A stretch of DNA of 64,000 nucleotides from an uncultured Lachnospiraceae bacterium. GTDB taxonomy: Bacteria; Bacillota; Clostridia; Lachnospirales; Lachnospiraceae. The stretch is taken from the NCBI GenBank assembly GCA_910577785.1, contig CAJTNT010000011.1, forward strand, positions 29,752-93,751, in the 5' to 3' direction. The stretch's first letter is position 1. Every line of letters begins with the position of its first letter. The position numbers and the translations under genes were made by a program. Positions 26,547 to 35,130 of this stretch are shown piece after piece. Below the pieces are notes generated by a model. That model searched no databases. It saw nothing but the letters and a program-made list of their open reading frames with translations, and was not told the DNA's origin.

Positions 26547-27089
26547 ATGGCATTAGCACAAGAAAAAACCTATACAATAGATGACATATATGCCCTTCCG
26601 GATGGCCAAAGGGCAGAATTGATTGACGGGCAGATGTATCTGATGGCGCCGCCAATCAGGATTCACCAGAAACTGATTTCGCAATTTACTAAGATTATTG
26701 GAAACTATATTGATGCAAGGCATGGTATCTGCGAAGTCTATCCTGCCCCATTTGCAGTATTTTTGAATGAAGATGACCGCAACTATGTGGAGCCGGATAT
26801 CAGCGTAATATGCGACAAAGGCAGACTGGATGACAAGGGCTGCAAGGGCGCCCCTGACTGGATCATTGAAATTATTTCCCCCAGCACGAGCCGCATTGAC
26901 TATGGGATAAAGCTTTTTAAGTACCGTTCTGCGGGAGTGCGGGAGTACTGGATTATAAACCCTAAGACATGTACCGTGAACCGTTTCGACTTTGAGCATG
27001 AGAAGATGTCAGACCAATACAGCTTTGAAGACGAAATCTCTGTATGCATTTTTGAAGACTTAATCATCCGGATTTCTGATTTGTTATAA
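26547..27089 (+). CDS. Uma2-family protein (DUF820, restriction-endonuclease fold)
   Basis: 180 residues, full length. The family core is clear: ELIDGQMYLMAPP, then QFTKIIGNYI, VEPDISVICD (metal-binding Asp), APDWIIEIISPSTS (Glu-x-Ile before the SPST turn), YRSAGVREYWIINP. Uma2 proteins have a PD-(D/E)XK fold of unresolved function; many copies occur per genome in some bacteria and several associate with mobile DNA. It stands alone. ATG follows GAGAGGAA. It is distant from the two mutually similar Uma2 genes at 46.7 and 61.9 kb. Confidence 0.9.
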   Translation: MALAQEKTYTIDDIYALPDGQRAELIDGQMYLMAPPIRIHQKLISQFTKIIGNYIDARHGICEVYPAPFAVFLNEDDRNYVEPDISVICDKGRLDDKGCKGAPDWIIEIISPSTSRIDYGIKLFKYRSAGVREYWIINPKTCTVNRFDFEHEKMSDQYSFEDEISVCIFEDLIIRISDLL

Positions 27090-27116
27090 AATTCCTATGA
27101 CAAATTTCATGACAAA

Positions 27117-27169
27117 AAATAGCCGTAACCCATTGATTTTACTGAAAAATCATTGTGTTACGGCTATTT
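27117..27169 (-). terminator. Terminator hairpin after tRNA-Thr
   Basis: Thirteen-pair stem AAATAGCCGTAAC/GTTACGGCTATTT; read on the minus strand it ends in a T-run. It can also end the convergent Uma2 transcript. Confidence 0.8.
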
Positions 27170-27176
27170 CCCGGGA

Positions 27177-27249
27177 AGCTGCTGACGGGAATCGAACCCG
27201 TGACCTCCGCACTACCAATGCGACGCTCTACCGACTGAGCCACAGCAGC
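27177..27249 (-). tRNA. tRNA-Thr (anticodon GGT)
   Basis: Seventy-three bases fold as a cloverleaf on the minus strand. Acceptor GCTGCTG pairs with CAGCAGC, the D arm is GCTC/GAGC with AGTCGGTA loop, the anticodon loop is TTGGTAG (anticodon GGT), and the T arm is ACGGG/CCCGT with loop TTCGATT. Discriminator T; CCA is not encoded. Confidence 0.97.
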
Positions 27250-27367
27250 GCCTAGCTATTATGGTTTGGCTGTATGTCCTGAAACATCAGCCTATCACCA
27301 GTTGCCGGCTTTCCATCGTCCTCCATGTCAACCGACTCGTCTAATATACAATAAAAACTTTAATTTG

Positions 27368-27985
27368 TCAACCTTTTTTTCTAATTTTTTGCAATTTTCC
27401 CCGGATCCGCTGGAGGGCATTGTCTATGGCCTTGGCGTCCCGGCAAAGGCGGACTGCAATCTGGCGGTAATTCATCCCCTGCAGGTAAAGCCGCAGCACC
27501 TGGAGTTCCAAACTGCTCAGGCCATGCTCCATCTGTTCGCGGATGGCCTGGGTGCTTTCCAGGTCGATAACCAGCTGCTCAGGGTTGGCATTGTCAAAGG
27601 ATTCCAGCAAATCCAGGAAAGTATCCGTGCCTTCCTCGCCCATTTCCTGGTTGAGGGAAATATAGCTGTTCAAAGGCTGATGCTTCTTCCTCTGGGAAGC
27701 CTCAACCGCATGGTATATCTGCCGGCTGATACAGAGGTCTGCGAAATGCCCGAAAGAAGCGTCCCTCCCTTCCCGGTAATCACGGATGGCCTTGAAGAGG
27801 CCAATCATCCCTTCCTGGATCAGGTCATCCGTCTCCCCGCCAATCAGGTACATGGCATTGGCGCGTTTCAATACCAGCCCCTTGTATTTTTCCAGGATAT
27901 AGTCCATAATTTCCTGGCAACCGTCCCGCAATTCACGAATCAATTGCTCATCCGGCTGGTTTTTGTATTCTAATTCTCTCTGCAC
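27368..27985 (-). CDS. sigH: RNA polymerase sporulation sigma factor SigH
   Basis: 205 residues. Region 2: GLVLKRANAMYLIGGETDDLIQEGMIGLFKAIRDY, the core- and -10-binding helices. Region 4: LSSLELQVLRLYLQGMNYRQIA, then a recognition helix, CRDAKAIDNALQRIRGKL. This pattern is typical of SigH (Spo0H), which starts sporulation transcription in Firmicutes. The start is GTG with GGGGAG 8 bases ahead. rlmB and mrnC lie upstream on the same strand, the usual clostridial/Bacillus order (cysS-mrnC-rlmB-sigH). Confidence 0.92.
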   Translation of the reverse strand: MQRELEYKNQPDEQLIRELRDGCQEIMDYILEKYKGLVLKRANAMYLIGGETDDLIQEGMIGLFKAIRDYREGRDASFGHFADLCISRQIYHAVEASQRKKHQPLNSYISLNQEMGEEGTDTFLDLLESFDNANPEQLVIDLESTQAIREQMEHGLSSLELQVLRLYLQGMNYRQIAVRLCRDAKAIDNALQRIRGKLQKIRKKG

Positions 27986-28112
27986 TGTTTCTTCTCCCCG
28001 AAACTTTATATTCCCTATATTTCCGCCCCTTACCCTGGCAAAAAACCAAACACATCATCAGTCTGTATGTATGCAATGCCGTGCGAGGGAAGTTTTGCAC
28101 AGCCCTACTTTC

Positions 28113-28865
28113 TTAATGCACAGCCATGCCAAGCCTCTGCCGCACGATTTCATATGCCAAGACGCCCGTAGCCACGGAGGCGTTTAAGGAATCAATCTCA
28201 CCTGCCATTGGGATGGCTGCGGCAAAATCACAGTTTTCTTTGACCAGTCTGCTGGCTCCCTCGCCTTCGCCGCCGACTACCAGGCCAATGGGTCCCTTTA
28301 GGTCCAGCTCATACATACTGTCGCCGCCCATGTCGGCGCAGACAAACCAGACGCCTTTTTTCTTAAGTTCCTTGATAGTCGCCGAAAGGTTTGTCACCTT
28401 GGCCACTGGGGTGTAATTAATGGCTCCCGCAGACGCCTTGGCCACGGCGGCCGTCAGGCCTGCCGCCCTGCGCTTGGGGATGACGACCCCATGGGCGCCC
28501 GCCAGATTAGCCGTTCGGATAATCGCCCCCAAGTTATGGGGATCTTCTATGCCGTCCAGCAAAATCAAAAATGGCGGCTCCCCTTTCTGCTCCGCCCGCT
28601 GCAGGATGTCCTCTACCTGAGCATAGTCATAAGCTGCCGCATAGGCAATGGCTCCCTGGTGTTTCCTGCTTTCTGACATCTGATCCAAACGTTCCCTGGA
28701 AACATAGTTCACAACGGTATCCTGCTTCCTAGCCTCCCGGAGGATCGATTTGATCGGCCCATCCTGGCAGCCATCCAGCACAAATAGCTTGTCTATTGTC
28801 TTCCCAGAACGGAATGCCTCCAAAACCGCATTCCGCCCTTCGATTACCATTTCCTCGTAACGCAC
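28113..28865 (-). CDS. rlmB: 23S rRNA 2'-O-methyltransferase, RlmB/TrmH (SpoU) family
   Basis: 250 residues. N-terminal substrate-binding domain (IEGRNAVLEAFRSGK...) and C-terminal SPOUT knot: LDGIEDPHNLGAIIRTANLAGAHGVVIPKR (motif 1), GLVVGGEGEGASRLV (motif 2) and AIPMAGEIDSLNASVATGVLAYE (motif 3). RlmB methylates the 2'-OH of G2251 of 23S rRNA; the exact target is not proven by sequence. The start is GTG with AGGAGAGG 5 bases ahead. It overlaps mrnC by 22 bases. Confidence 0.92.
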   Translation of the reverse strand: MRYEEMVIEGRNAVLEAFRSGKTIDKLFVLDGCQDGPIKSILREARKQDTVVNYVSRERLDQMSESRKHQGAIAYAAAYDYAQVEDILQRAEQKGEPPFLILLDGIEDPHNLGAIIRTANLAGAHGVVIPKRRAAGLTAAVAKASAGAINYTPVAKVTNLSATIKELKKKGVWFVCADMGGDSMYELDLKGPIGLVVGGEGEGASRLVKENCDFAAAIPMAGEIDSLNASVATGVLAYEIVRQRLGMAVH

Positions 28866-29314
28866 GTTCCTCTCCTTTCCCTGCCGTCCTTGCCCATCCG
28901 CTCCAGGCCCAGCAGTACCAATTCCATCAGCCTGTCCATCCGATCCTCCAGGTAAAGATAGCCCAACAGGGCTTCAAAACCCGTAGCCCTGCGGTAATCC
29001 GCCACAGTGGCATTCTTGGCCATAGTGACAGAATGGGCGTTCCTGCCCCGCCGGTAGACTGCCTGTTCTTCTTCTGTCAGTTCCACCAGCAGTACGCCAA
29101 TCATTTCTGACTGGGCATGAGCCTTTACCAGCTGACTGGTCTTTTTGTGCAGCATGTTCACATGGGTGTTCCCCCTGCCGACAATCATGCTGCGGATGAC
29201 CAGATCGTAAATCCCATCCCCGATATAGGCCAGCACCAGCGGGGAATAGCTGCGGGTGTCCCTCGGCTCTATGCCGAATTTATTTAAAATATAGTGGTTT
29301 ATGCCCTTTTCCAT
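28844..29314 (-). CDS. mrnC: Mini-ribonuclease III (MrnC)
   Basis: 156 residues, only the RNase III catalytic domain without a dsRNA-binding domain. SPLVLAYIGDGIYDLVIRSMIV holds the signature Asp, and ATGFEALLGYLYLEDR gives the second acidic pair (Glu). Mini-III matures 23S rRNA ends in Firmicutes. The gene overlaps cysS (16 bases) and rlmB (22 bases), so the four genes are tightly coupled. Confidence 0.93.
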   Translation of the reverse strand: MEKGINHYILNKFGIEPRDTRSYSPLVLAYIGDGIYDLVIRSMIVGRGNTHVNMLHKKTSQLVKAHAQSEMIGVLLVELTEEEQAVYRRGRNAHSVTMAKNATVADYRRATGFEALLGYLYLEDRMDRLMELVLLGLERMGKDGRERRGTCVTRKW

Positions 29315-30705
29315 TTTACGCCTTCCCTAGTGTCTTCCAGAATAATCCCCTGCGCTAAGAGCAGGCTGCGGATTTCATCTGCACGGGCAAAATTCTTCTC
29401 CTTCCTGGCGGCCTGGCGTTCGGCTATCAGGCCTTCGATTTCCTCATCGAGGATTTCCTCCTTCTCTTCAAGAATAATCCCCAGGATATCGCAGAGAAGC
29501 TGGATCCTGCCATACAGGTTCTGTAAGAATTCTTCGGAAGAGCCTTCTCCTGTATGTGTGTTGGCAAACCGCACCAGCTCAAACACAGCCGAGATGGCGT
29601 CCGCCGTATTAAAATCATCATCCATCGCCGCTTCAAATTTATCCACGAACTCCTGCCCCTGCTGCCAGAGGGCTTCTTCCCTGTCATCCATCTGCCTTGC
29701 CTTGCTGTTCTTGGCCAAAAACTGCAGGTTGCCCGCGCCGTTGCGGATCCGCTCAAGGCCATTTTTCGCCGCCTCCATCAGTTCCGCGCTGAAATTGAGC
29801 GGGCTTCTGTAATGGGCGCCCAGCATAAAGAAACGCAGGATCTGCAGGTCGTATTTCTCGGAAATCTCCCGCACTGTGAAGAAATTCCCCAAAGACTTCG
29901 ACATCTTGCGGTTGTCAATATTCAGAAAGCCATTATGCAGCCAGTATTTTGCAAAAATTTTGCCATTGCATGCTTCGCTTTGGGCAATCTCATTTTCATG
30001 GTGCGGGAAAATCAGATCCTCGCCGCCGGCATGGATGTCAATCTCCTCCCCCAGATATTTTCTGGCCATCACGGAACATTCAATATGCCAGCCCGGCCTG
30101 CCCTCACACCAAGGAGACTCCCAGTAAGGCTCGCCTTCTTTCTTGGGCTTCCAAAGCACGAAGTCAAGGGCGTCCTCCTTGGCCTCCCCAGTCACCTGGA
30201 TATCGCGGTGCCCGGCCTGCAGGTCGTCGAGGTTCTTGTGGGAGAGCTTGCCATATTCCTGAAATTTGCGGGTGCGGAAATAGACGGTGCCATCTGCCGC
30301 TGGGTAGGCGTAGCCTTTCTCTATTAATGTAGAAATCATTCCCAGCATGCCGTCGATTTCCTCTGTCGCCAGAGGATGGGCAGTGGCAGGCTTTACGTTC
30401 ATCCCTTCCATGTCCTTTTTGCATTCGGCAATATAGCGCTGGGAGATCTCCTGGGCAGACACGCCTTCCTCCATCGCTTTCTTGATGATTTTATCATCCA
30501 CGTCCGTAAAATTGGAAACAAAATTTACCTCATAGCCTTTGTATTCCATATAGCGCCTTACGGTGTCGAATACAATCATTGGCCTGGCATTGCCGATATG
30601 GATAAAATTATATACGGTAGGCCCGCATACATACATCTTTACTTTGCCCTCCTCTAAGGGTACGAAATCTTCTTTTTTCCTGCTAAGGGTATTGTATACT
30701 TTCAT
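29299..30705 (-). CDS. cysS: Cysteinyl-tRNA synthetase
   Basis: 468 residues. Class I signature HIGNARP (HIGH), KMSKSLGN (KMSKS), and the Zn/Cys-specific residues CGPTVY near residue 27, with ECS and HAGGEDLIFPHHENE in the middle. A helical anticodon-binding end follows. It attaches Cys to tRNA-Cys. ATG follows AGGAGG. It is the first gene of cysS-mrnC-rlmB-sigH; cysE is just upstream (34 bases), so cysteine synthesis and charging share an operon. Confidence 0.96.
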   Translation of the reverse strand: MKVYNTLSRKKEDFVPLEEGKVKMYVCGPTVYNFIHIGNARPMIVFDTVRRYMEYKGYEVNFVSNFTDVDDKIIKKAMEEGVSAQEISQRYIAECKKDMEGMNVKPATAHPLATEEIDGMLGMISTLIEKGYAYPAADGTVYFRTRKFQEYGKLSHKNLDDLQAGHRDIQVTGEAKEDALDFVLWKPKKEGEPYWESPWCEGRPGWHIECSVMARKYLGEEIDIHAGGEDLIFPHHENEIAQSEACNGKIFAKYWLHNGFLNIDNRKMSKSLGNFFTVREISEKYDLQILRFFMLGAHYRSPLNFSAELMEAAKNGLERIRNGAGNLQFLAKNSKARQMDDREEALWQQGQEFVDKFEAAMDDDFNTADAISAVFELVRFANTHTGEGSSEEFLQNLYGRIQLLCDILGIILEEKEEILDEEIEGLIAERQAARKEKNFARADEIRSLLLAQGIILEDTREGVKWKRA

Positions 30706-30739
30706 AGGTTCCTCCTGGTCTGTTGCGTTTCAGCGCTTA

Positions 30740-31420
30740 TCATTCCGGCTTTTTTACATCTATGCGCAGCTGGCGGATTTCCTGTTCCATCTCAATGATC
30801 CGGTTGCAGAGCGCAGAATTTTCCCGCTGCAGCAGCGTGATGTCCTCCATGACAGGATCGGGGAGATGCACCTGATCCATGTCGCTCCTGGGCACTTTGA
30901 TGTTGTCCCGCTTGACGATCCTCCCAGGAACGCCCACCACGGTACAGTTTGGCGGCACTTCCTCCAATACCACGCTCCCAGCGCCTATCTTGCTGTTTTC
31001 CCCTATCGTAAAGGAACCGATAATTTTGGCGCCGGCGCTGACCATGACATTGTCACAGAGCGTAGGATGGCGCTTGCCAGTTTCCTTGCCGGTACCGCCC
31101 AATGTCACGCCCTGGTAGAGAGTGACATTATCGCCAATCATGGTCGTCTCGCCAATAATCACGCCGCTTCCATGGTCAATAAAGAAGCCTTTGCCAATCA
31201 CCGCCCCCGGATGGATCTCAATCCCCGTCTTACGCGCGGCCTTCTGGGAAATCTTCCGCGCCCGGAAATAATGGCCTTTTAAATACTGTTTATGTGCTTT
31301 CCGATAGCTGAGCATTACGCGGAAACTAGGGTATAGGAGTACTTCCCAGGGGGATTTGATGGCCGGATCCCGTTCCTTGATTACCTGAAATTCTTCTCTG
31401 ATATGCTGCAAAAATCCCAT
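30740..31420 (-). CDS. cysE: Serine O-acetyltransferase
   Basis: 226 residues. N-terminal helices, then a left-handed beta-helix of hexapeptide repeats with HPGAVIGKGFFIDHGSGVIIGE (His and Asp of the active site) and GGTGKETGKRHPTL. The C-terminal 40 residues form an extra coiled stretch (MDQVHLPDPVMEDITLLQREN). It makes O-acetylserine, the precursor of cysteine. ATG is 120 bases after the predicted transcription start; the leader holds an attenuator (see 31449-31540). It runs into cysS. Confidence 0.95.
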   Translation of the reverse strand: MGFLQHIREEFQVIKERDPAIKSPWEVLLYPSFRVMLSYRKAHKQYLKGHYFRARKISQKAARKTGIEIHPGAVIGKGFFIDHGSGVIIGETTMIGDNVTLYQGVTLGGTGKETGKRHPTLCDNVMVSAGAKIIGSFTIGENSKIGAGSVVLEEVPPNCTVVGVPGRIVKRDNIKVPRSDMDQVHLPDPVMEDITLLQRENSALCNRIIEMEQEIRQLRIDVKKPE

Positions 31421-31448
31421 TTCTGCATACTTCCTTCCATAATGAATA

Positions 31449-31484
31449 TAGAAAAGCCCCGCCTCTTAGGGGTTCGAGACGGGG
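31449..31484 (-). terminator. Leader terminator upstream of cysE
   Basis: CCCCGTCTC pairs with GAGGCGGGG, followed by CTTTTC on the minus strand. It lies within the cysE leader, so it can only act as an attenuator. Its left arm overlaps a segment (31477-31481) that can also pair with 31521-31525. Confidence 0.75.
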
Positions 31485-31540
31485 TTAGAAACAGTTCCTT
31501 ATCCCTACATCAGCCTGGGGCGTCTACTCACATCACTTTC
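31485..31540 (-). promoter_or_regulatory. Candidate riboswitch-like aptamer in the cysE leader
   Basis: Between the predicted start near 31540 and the terminator, AGACG (31521-31525) can pair with CGTCT (31477-31481), closing a region with CCC/GGG and AGGAA/TTTCT stems. This closing stem and the terminator stem exclude each other. I find no T-box signature (no AGGGTGG...CG element), SAM or c-di-GMP motif. A ligand cannot be named. Confidence 0.45.
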
Positions 31541-31546
31541 TATAAT

Positions 31547-31575
31547 AGTTTATGCACAAAAGGGGGATTTGTCAA
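31547..31575 (-). promoter_or_regulatory. Promoter of the cysE-cysS operon
   Basis: On the minus strand: TTGACA, 17-base spacer, TAAACT. It is 130 bases ahead of the cysE ATG. Confidence 0.65.
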
Positions 31576-31627
31576 TATAAAATATATGATTGGGATAGTG
31601 TAACTCTGGGGAATGCATACCCATCTA

Positions 31628-32761
31628 TTATACCCACTCATGTATAGATACCGGCACGTCTTTTAGTAAAATCTCTGTCAGATCCGCAATATCTATCTGC
31701 TCTCTCCCATCCCCCGGGCTCGGAGGGCGGCAGATACGGCCGCCCTCCGGGCCTAGCGTTATATCAAAAGGCCCGCCGTTGGAAGGGATCATGGCGTCTT
31801 TTACTTCTATATGCAGGGTCTGGGGGCTGCTGTTTTGCAGCAGGGGGACAAAGGTGAAGAGATCAAGGATACGCACCATCATTTCCATTGGCGGGAAGGA
31901 AATGGCGCAGCCTGGAAGCGCCGCACGGCAGGCTGCCTCCTGGATGCATCTTTGGAACTGCACCTCTGCAGACGCAGATAGGCTGCGCTTTTCAGATATC
32001 CCGGCGCTTTCCAGATGGGTGCGCATGGCCGAGGTAAGCTCCTGGCTCAGAAGAATATCTTTTATCTCTGCTGTTTTCTGTCCTTCCTCTCCTTCCTCCA
32101 TCCCATAAGCAAGGATCCCCTGCAGGGCGCGGCCTGCCTCCAGCAACAAGACGCCGCCCTGTTCTGCCGCCGTCTCCGCCAGAAGGCGCTTTACATAGCC
32201 TTCCTCCCAGAAAATGGATAACTGGAAGCTCCGCCTCAAAACCCGGTTGGCAAACGGGCACATCCGGGCAATATCCTGCGGCCCGGCCTGCCGCCAGGAC
32301 ATCCCCTGGAAAAACTCCCCAAATTCCGCTCCCATCGCTTGTGCCTGCCAGACCCCTGGCTGGTTTGGGAAATAGCGGAACCCAAGGCCTGTATAGTAGG
32401 CTGGGTTCGCCGGCATCAGGAAGGCAAAGGCATACTGGCGGCGGTACATATCCTGCAGAGCCCGTTCCAGCATCCCATGCATGATCCCCTGCCTGCGGCA
32501 TTCCGGGCGGGTGGCCACTGCCACCAGGTAGGGCGCGGCCATGCGGCTGCCATTTACGGAAAGCATATGCTGGTTGATATGCACCATGGCCTGGTTCCAG
32601 TAACGATCTCCCTGAATGCGGTCCGCCACAAAAATGTCATTCTGCCCCACAACCCATTGGTAATAAAAATCCACAAACTCCTTGGAATCTTCCGGGAATG
32701 CGGATTCATAAAATTCCCTGGTTTCCTGCCTTTCCTGGCTGCTCAAAAAATGTGTCCTCAT
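31628..32761 (-). CDS. GNAT-family N-acetyltransferase (Eis-like)
   Basis: 377 residues. The N-terminal GNAT fold has LVAVATRPECRRQGIMHGML near residue 84 (acetyl-CoA pyrophosphate loop RRQGIM), then FLMPANPAYYTGLGF near 119 as in Eis-type acetyltransferases, a second GNAT-like lobe, and a C-terminal sterol-carrier-like domain (LFTFVPLLQ...). Substrate unknown. ATG follows GAGGCAGGA. It lies between cysE and ispF on the same strand, with 40 bases to ispF. Confidence 0.88.
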   Translation of the reverse strand: MRTHFLSSQERQETREFYESAFPEDSKEFVDFYYQWVVGQNDIFVADRIQGDRYWNQAMVHINQHMLSVNGSRMAAPYLVAVATRPECRRQGIMHGMLERALQDMYRRQYAFAFLMPANPAYYTGLGFRYFPNQPGVWQAQAMGAEFGEFFQGMSWRQAGPQDIARMCPFANRVLRRSFQLSIFWEEGYVKRLLAETAAEQGGVLLLEAGRALQGILAYGMEEGEEGQKTAEIKDILLSQELTSAMRTHLESAGISEKRSLSASAEVQFQRCIQEAACRAALPGCAISFPPMEMMVRILDLFTFVPLLQNSSPQTLHIEVKDAMIPSNGGPFDITLGPEGGRICRPPSPGDGREQIDIADLTEILLKDVPVSIHEWV

Positions 32762-32802
32762 GATTCCTGCCTCACTTCTTTCTATAAGAGCCGCTTCTGG
32801 CG

Positions 32803-33363
32803 TCAGCTATCTTGTTCCCGCTGCATTTGGGGACAGCCGCTGCATTGGCTGCAGCCCCCAGGGCTGCCATACGTGGCTATGCTGGCTTCATAAAGCCCTG
32901 TCATTGCACAAATCGCCTGTGCAGAAATGCCTTCCTCCCTGCCAGTAAACCCCAGCCCCTCCTCGGTCGTGGCCTTAATATTCACCTGCCCTTTCGAAAT
33001 CCCCAGAACCTTCGCAACATTCTCTTCCATCTGCCCGATATAAGGGCGCAGCCTGGGGCGCTGGGCAATGATGGTAGCGTCAATATTGCCCACCACGTAT
33101 CCTTCCTGCTCCAGCAGCCTCCCCACATGGGAGAGCAGCTTCATGCTGGAAATTCCCCGGTAAGCTTCGTCTGTATCTGGGAAATGCCGGCCGATATCCC
33201 CCAACGCCGCCGCGCCCAGCAATGCATCCATTATGGCATGCAAAAGCACATCTGCATCCGAATGCCCCGCCAGCCCTCTCTCATAGGGGATTGCCACTCC
33301 GCCCAGCACCAGCTTCCGCCCTTCCGCCAGCCGATGCACGTCATAACCTGTACCAACTCTCAT
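32803..33363 (-). CDS. ispF: 2-C-methyl-D-erythritol 2,4-cyclodiphosphate synthase (IspF) with Cys-rich tail
   Basis: 186 residues; the family is usually about 158. The core is complete: GYDVHRL (Zn ligands Asp, His), GHSDADVLLHAIMDALLGA, FPDTDE, IKATTEEGLGFTGREEGISA. It makes the cyclic diphosphate of the MEP isoprenoid pathway. The last 28 or so residues (TYGSPGGCSQCSGCPQ...) are extra and carry three cysteines with CxxCxxC spacing. ATG follows AGGAGG. The extension could be a real metal site or a stop-loss tail. Confidence 0.93.
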   Translation of the reverse strand: MRVGTGYDVHRLAEGRKLVLGGVAIPYERGLAGHSDADVLLHAIMDALLGAAALGDIGRHFPDTDEAYRGISSMKLLSHVGRLLEQEGYVVGNIDATIIAQRPRLRPYIGQMEENVAKVLGISKGQVNIKATTEEGLGFTGREEGISAQAICAMTGLYEASIATYGSPGGCSQCSGCPQMQREQDS

Positions 33364-33377
33364 TTTCAGCCTCCTGA

Positions 33378-33902
33378 TCAGTTCCCCTCATATGTAATCA
33401 GGCTCTCCACGGAATACCCGGCCAGCTTTTCCCTGCCCTTGAGCCCGGCAAGCTCCATGACAAAGCAAATCTTGACAACTTCTCCCCCCAGCTGCTCCAC
33501 CATCTTGATAATGGCCTCAATCGTCCCGCCTGTAGCAATCAGATCATCCACCACCACTACCTTCTGCCCCGGCTGGATGGCGTCCTTATGCATCTCAATC
33601 ACTGCGCTCCCATACTCCAAGTCATATTCCTCTGAAATCGTCTCACAGGGCAGCTTCCCCTTCTTACGCACAGGGACAAAGCCCTTGTGCGCCTCATAGG
33701 CTACCGGAACGCCAAAGATAAATCCCCTGGATTCCGGCCCCACCACAACGTCATACTCCACGCCCTCTAGCTGCCCAAGCAGCCCTTCAATCGCCAAATG
33801 CAAGCCATCCGCATCCTGCAGGATACTGGTCACGTCCCGGAAAATAATCCCCGGTTCCGGAAAATCTGGTATGCTTCTTACGTACTCTTCTAATTTCTTC
33901 AT
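33378..33902 (-). CDS. apt: Adenine phosphoribosyltransferase
   Basis: About 174 residues. The PRPP loop VVVVDDLIATGGT lies near residue 118; GPESRGFIFG and the N-terminal DFPEPGIIFRDVT are family features. It salvages adenine to AMP. ATG 33902 has AGGAGGA 6 bases ahead; the in-frame ATG at 33935 lacks one. The gene lies 14 bases ahead of ispF and after glf. Confidence 0.95.
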   Translation of the reverse strand: MKKLEEYVRSIPDFPEPGIIFRDVTSILQDADGLHLAIEGLLGQLEGVEYDVVVGPESRGFIFGVPVAYEAHKGFVPVRKKGKLPCETISEEYDLEYGSAVIEMHKDAIQPGQKVVVVDDLIATGGTIEAIIKMVEQLGGEVVKICFVMELAGLKGREKLAGYSVESLITYEGN

Positions 33903-33940
33903 CTCTTTCCTCCTAATCCCTATTCTTTTCCGCAATACAG

Positions 33941-35041
33941 CTATATCTGCCCCTTCACACAGGCCAGGGCCGCCTCTATTGTATCGTCCATATCAAAATA
34001 CCGATACTGCCCCAGCCTGCCGCCAAAGATTACGTTGCCTTCCTTGCTGGCTGCCTCCAGGTAGCGGGCGTAAAGAGCGGCGTTCCTATCGTCATTCATG
34101 GGGTAATAAGGCTCGTCCCCCTTTTGCCATTCCCTTGGGTATTCCCTGGTAATCACAGTCCGCGGCTGAGAACCGTATTCGAAATGCTTATGCTCAATGA
34201 CCCTTGTGTAAGGCACTTCAAATTCCGTATAGTTTACCACGGCGTTCCCCTGGTGGTTCTCCTCTTCCAGGATCTCTGTCTCAAAACGCAGGGAACGGTA
34301 TTCCAGCTCGCCGAAACAATAGCCGAAATATTCATCAATCATCCCCGTATATACAATCTTCTCCCCCTTCCCCTTATAGTATTCCTGCCTATCGAGGAAA
34401 TTCTCTTCCAGCGACACCTCAACGCCTTCCAGCATCCGTTCCACCATCTTTGTATAGCCGCCAATAGGAATCCCTTGGTAGGCATCGTCGAAATAATTGT
34501 TGTCATAGATAAAACGCACAGGAAGCCGCTTGATAATAAATGCCGGCAGCTCCGTGGCACGCCTCCCCCACTGCTTCTCCGTATACCCCTTTACCAGCGT
34601 CTCATATACGTCGCGCCCCACTAGGTTCAGCGCCTGCTCTTCCAGGTTCTGCGGATTTTCTACCGCATACTCCAGCTTCTGCGCCTCAATCTTCGCCTTC
34701 GCTTCCTCAGGCGTCGTGACCCCCCATAGCTGATGGAACGTATTCATATTAAACGGCAGGTTATACATCCTGCCTTTATAATTTGCCACCGGCGCATTGG
34801 TATAACGGTTAAATTCCGCAAACTGGTTTACATACTCCCATATGGCCTTATTAGAAGTATGGAAGATATGCGCGCCATATTCATGCACCTGGATTCCCTC
34901 TATCTCCCTGGTATAAATATTCCCCGCAATATGCTTCCTCTTTTCTATTACCAGGCATTTCTTCCCTGCCTTTTTCGCTTCCCTGGCAAAGACCGCCCCA
35001 AACAGGCCTGCCCCTACAATAATAAAATCATATGCTTTCAT
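33941..35041 (-). CDS. glf: UDP-galactopyranose mutase
   Basis: 366 residues, flavoprotein. FIIVGAGLFGAVFAREAKKAGKKCLVIEKRKHIAGN is the Rossmann FAD site; VHEYGAHIFHTSN and GKGEKIVYTGMIDEYF are Glf-specific, and the later YPMNDDRNAALYARY is conserved. It converts UDP-galactopyranose to UDP-galactofuranose for surface glycans. No other polysaccharide genes are in the window. ATG follows AAAGGA. Confidence 0.95.
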   Translation of the reverse strand: MKAYDFIIVGAGLFGAVFAREAKKAGKKCLVIEKRKHIAGNIYTREIEGIQVHEYGAHIFHTSNKAIWEYVNQFAEFNRYTNAPVANYKGRMYNLPFNMNTFHQLWGVTTPEEAKAKIEAQKLEYAVENPQNLEEQALNLVGRDVYETLVKGYTEKQWGRRATELPAFIIKRLPVRFIYDNNYFDDAYQGIPIGGYTKMVERMLEGVEVSLEENFLDRQEYYKGKGEKIVYTGMIDEYFGYCFGELEYRSLRFETEILEEENHQGNAVVNYTEFEVPYTRVIEHKHFEYGSQPRTVITREYPREWQKGDEPYYPMNDDRNAALYARYLEAASKEGNVIFGGRLGQYRYFDMDDTIEAALACVKGQI

Positions 35042-35130
35042 GGTACCCGTCCTTTCTATTTTCTTCCATTTCTTTCCACGTTCTTAGCACCATTTTCCCC
35101 ATAATTCTGATATAATATCCCCAAGAGGTG

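Noticed and set aside
31449..31540. T-box leader for cysE/cysS
   Set aside because: No AGGGTGG-type T-box sequence or specifier loop could be found in the leader.
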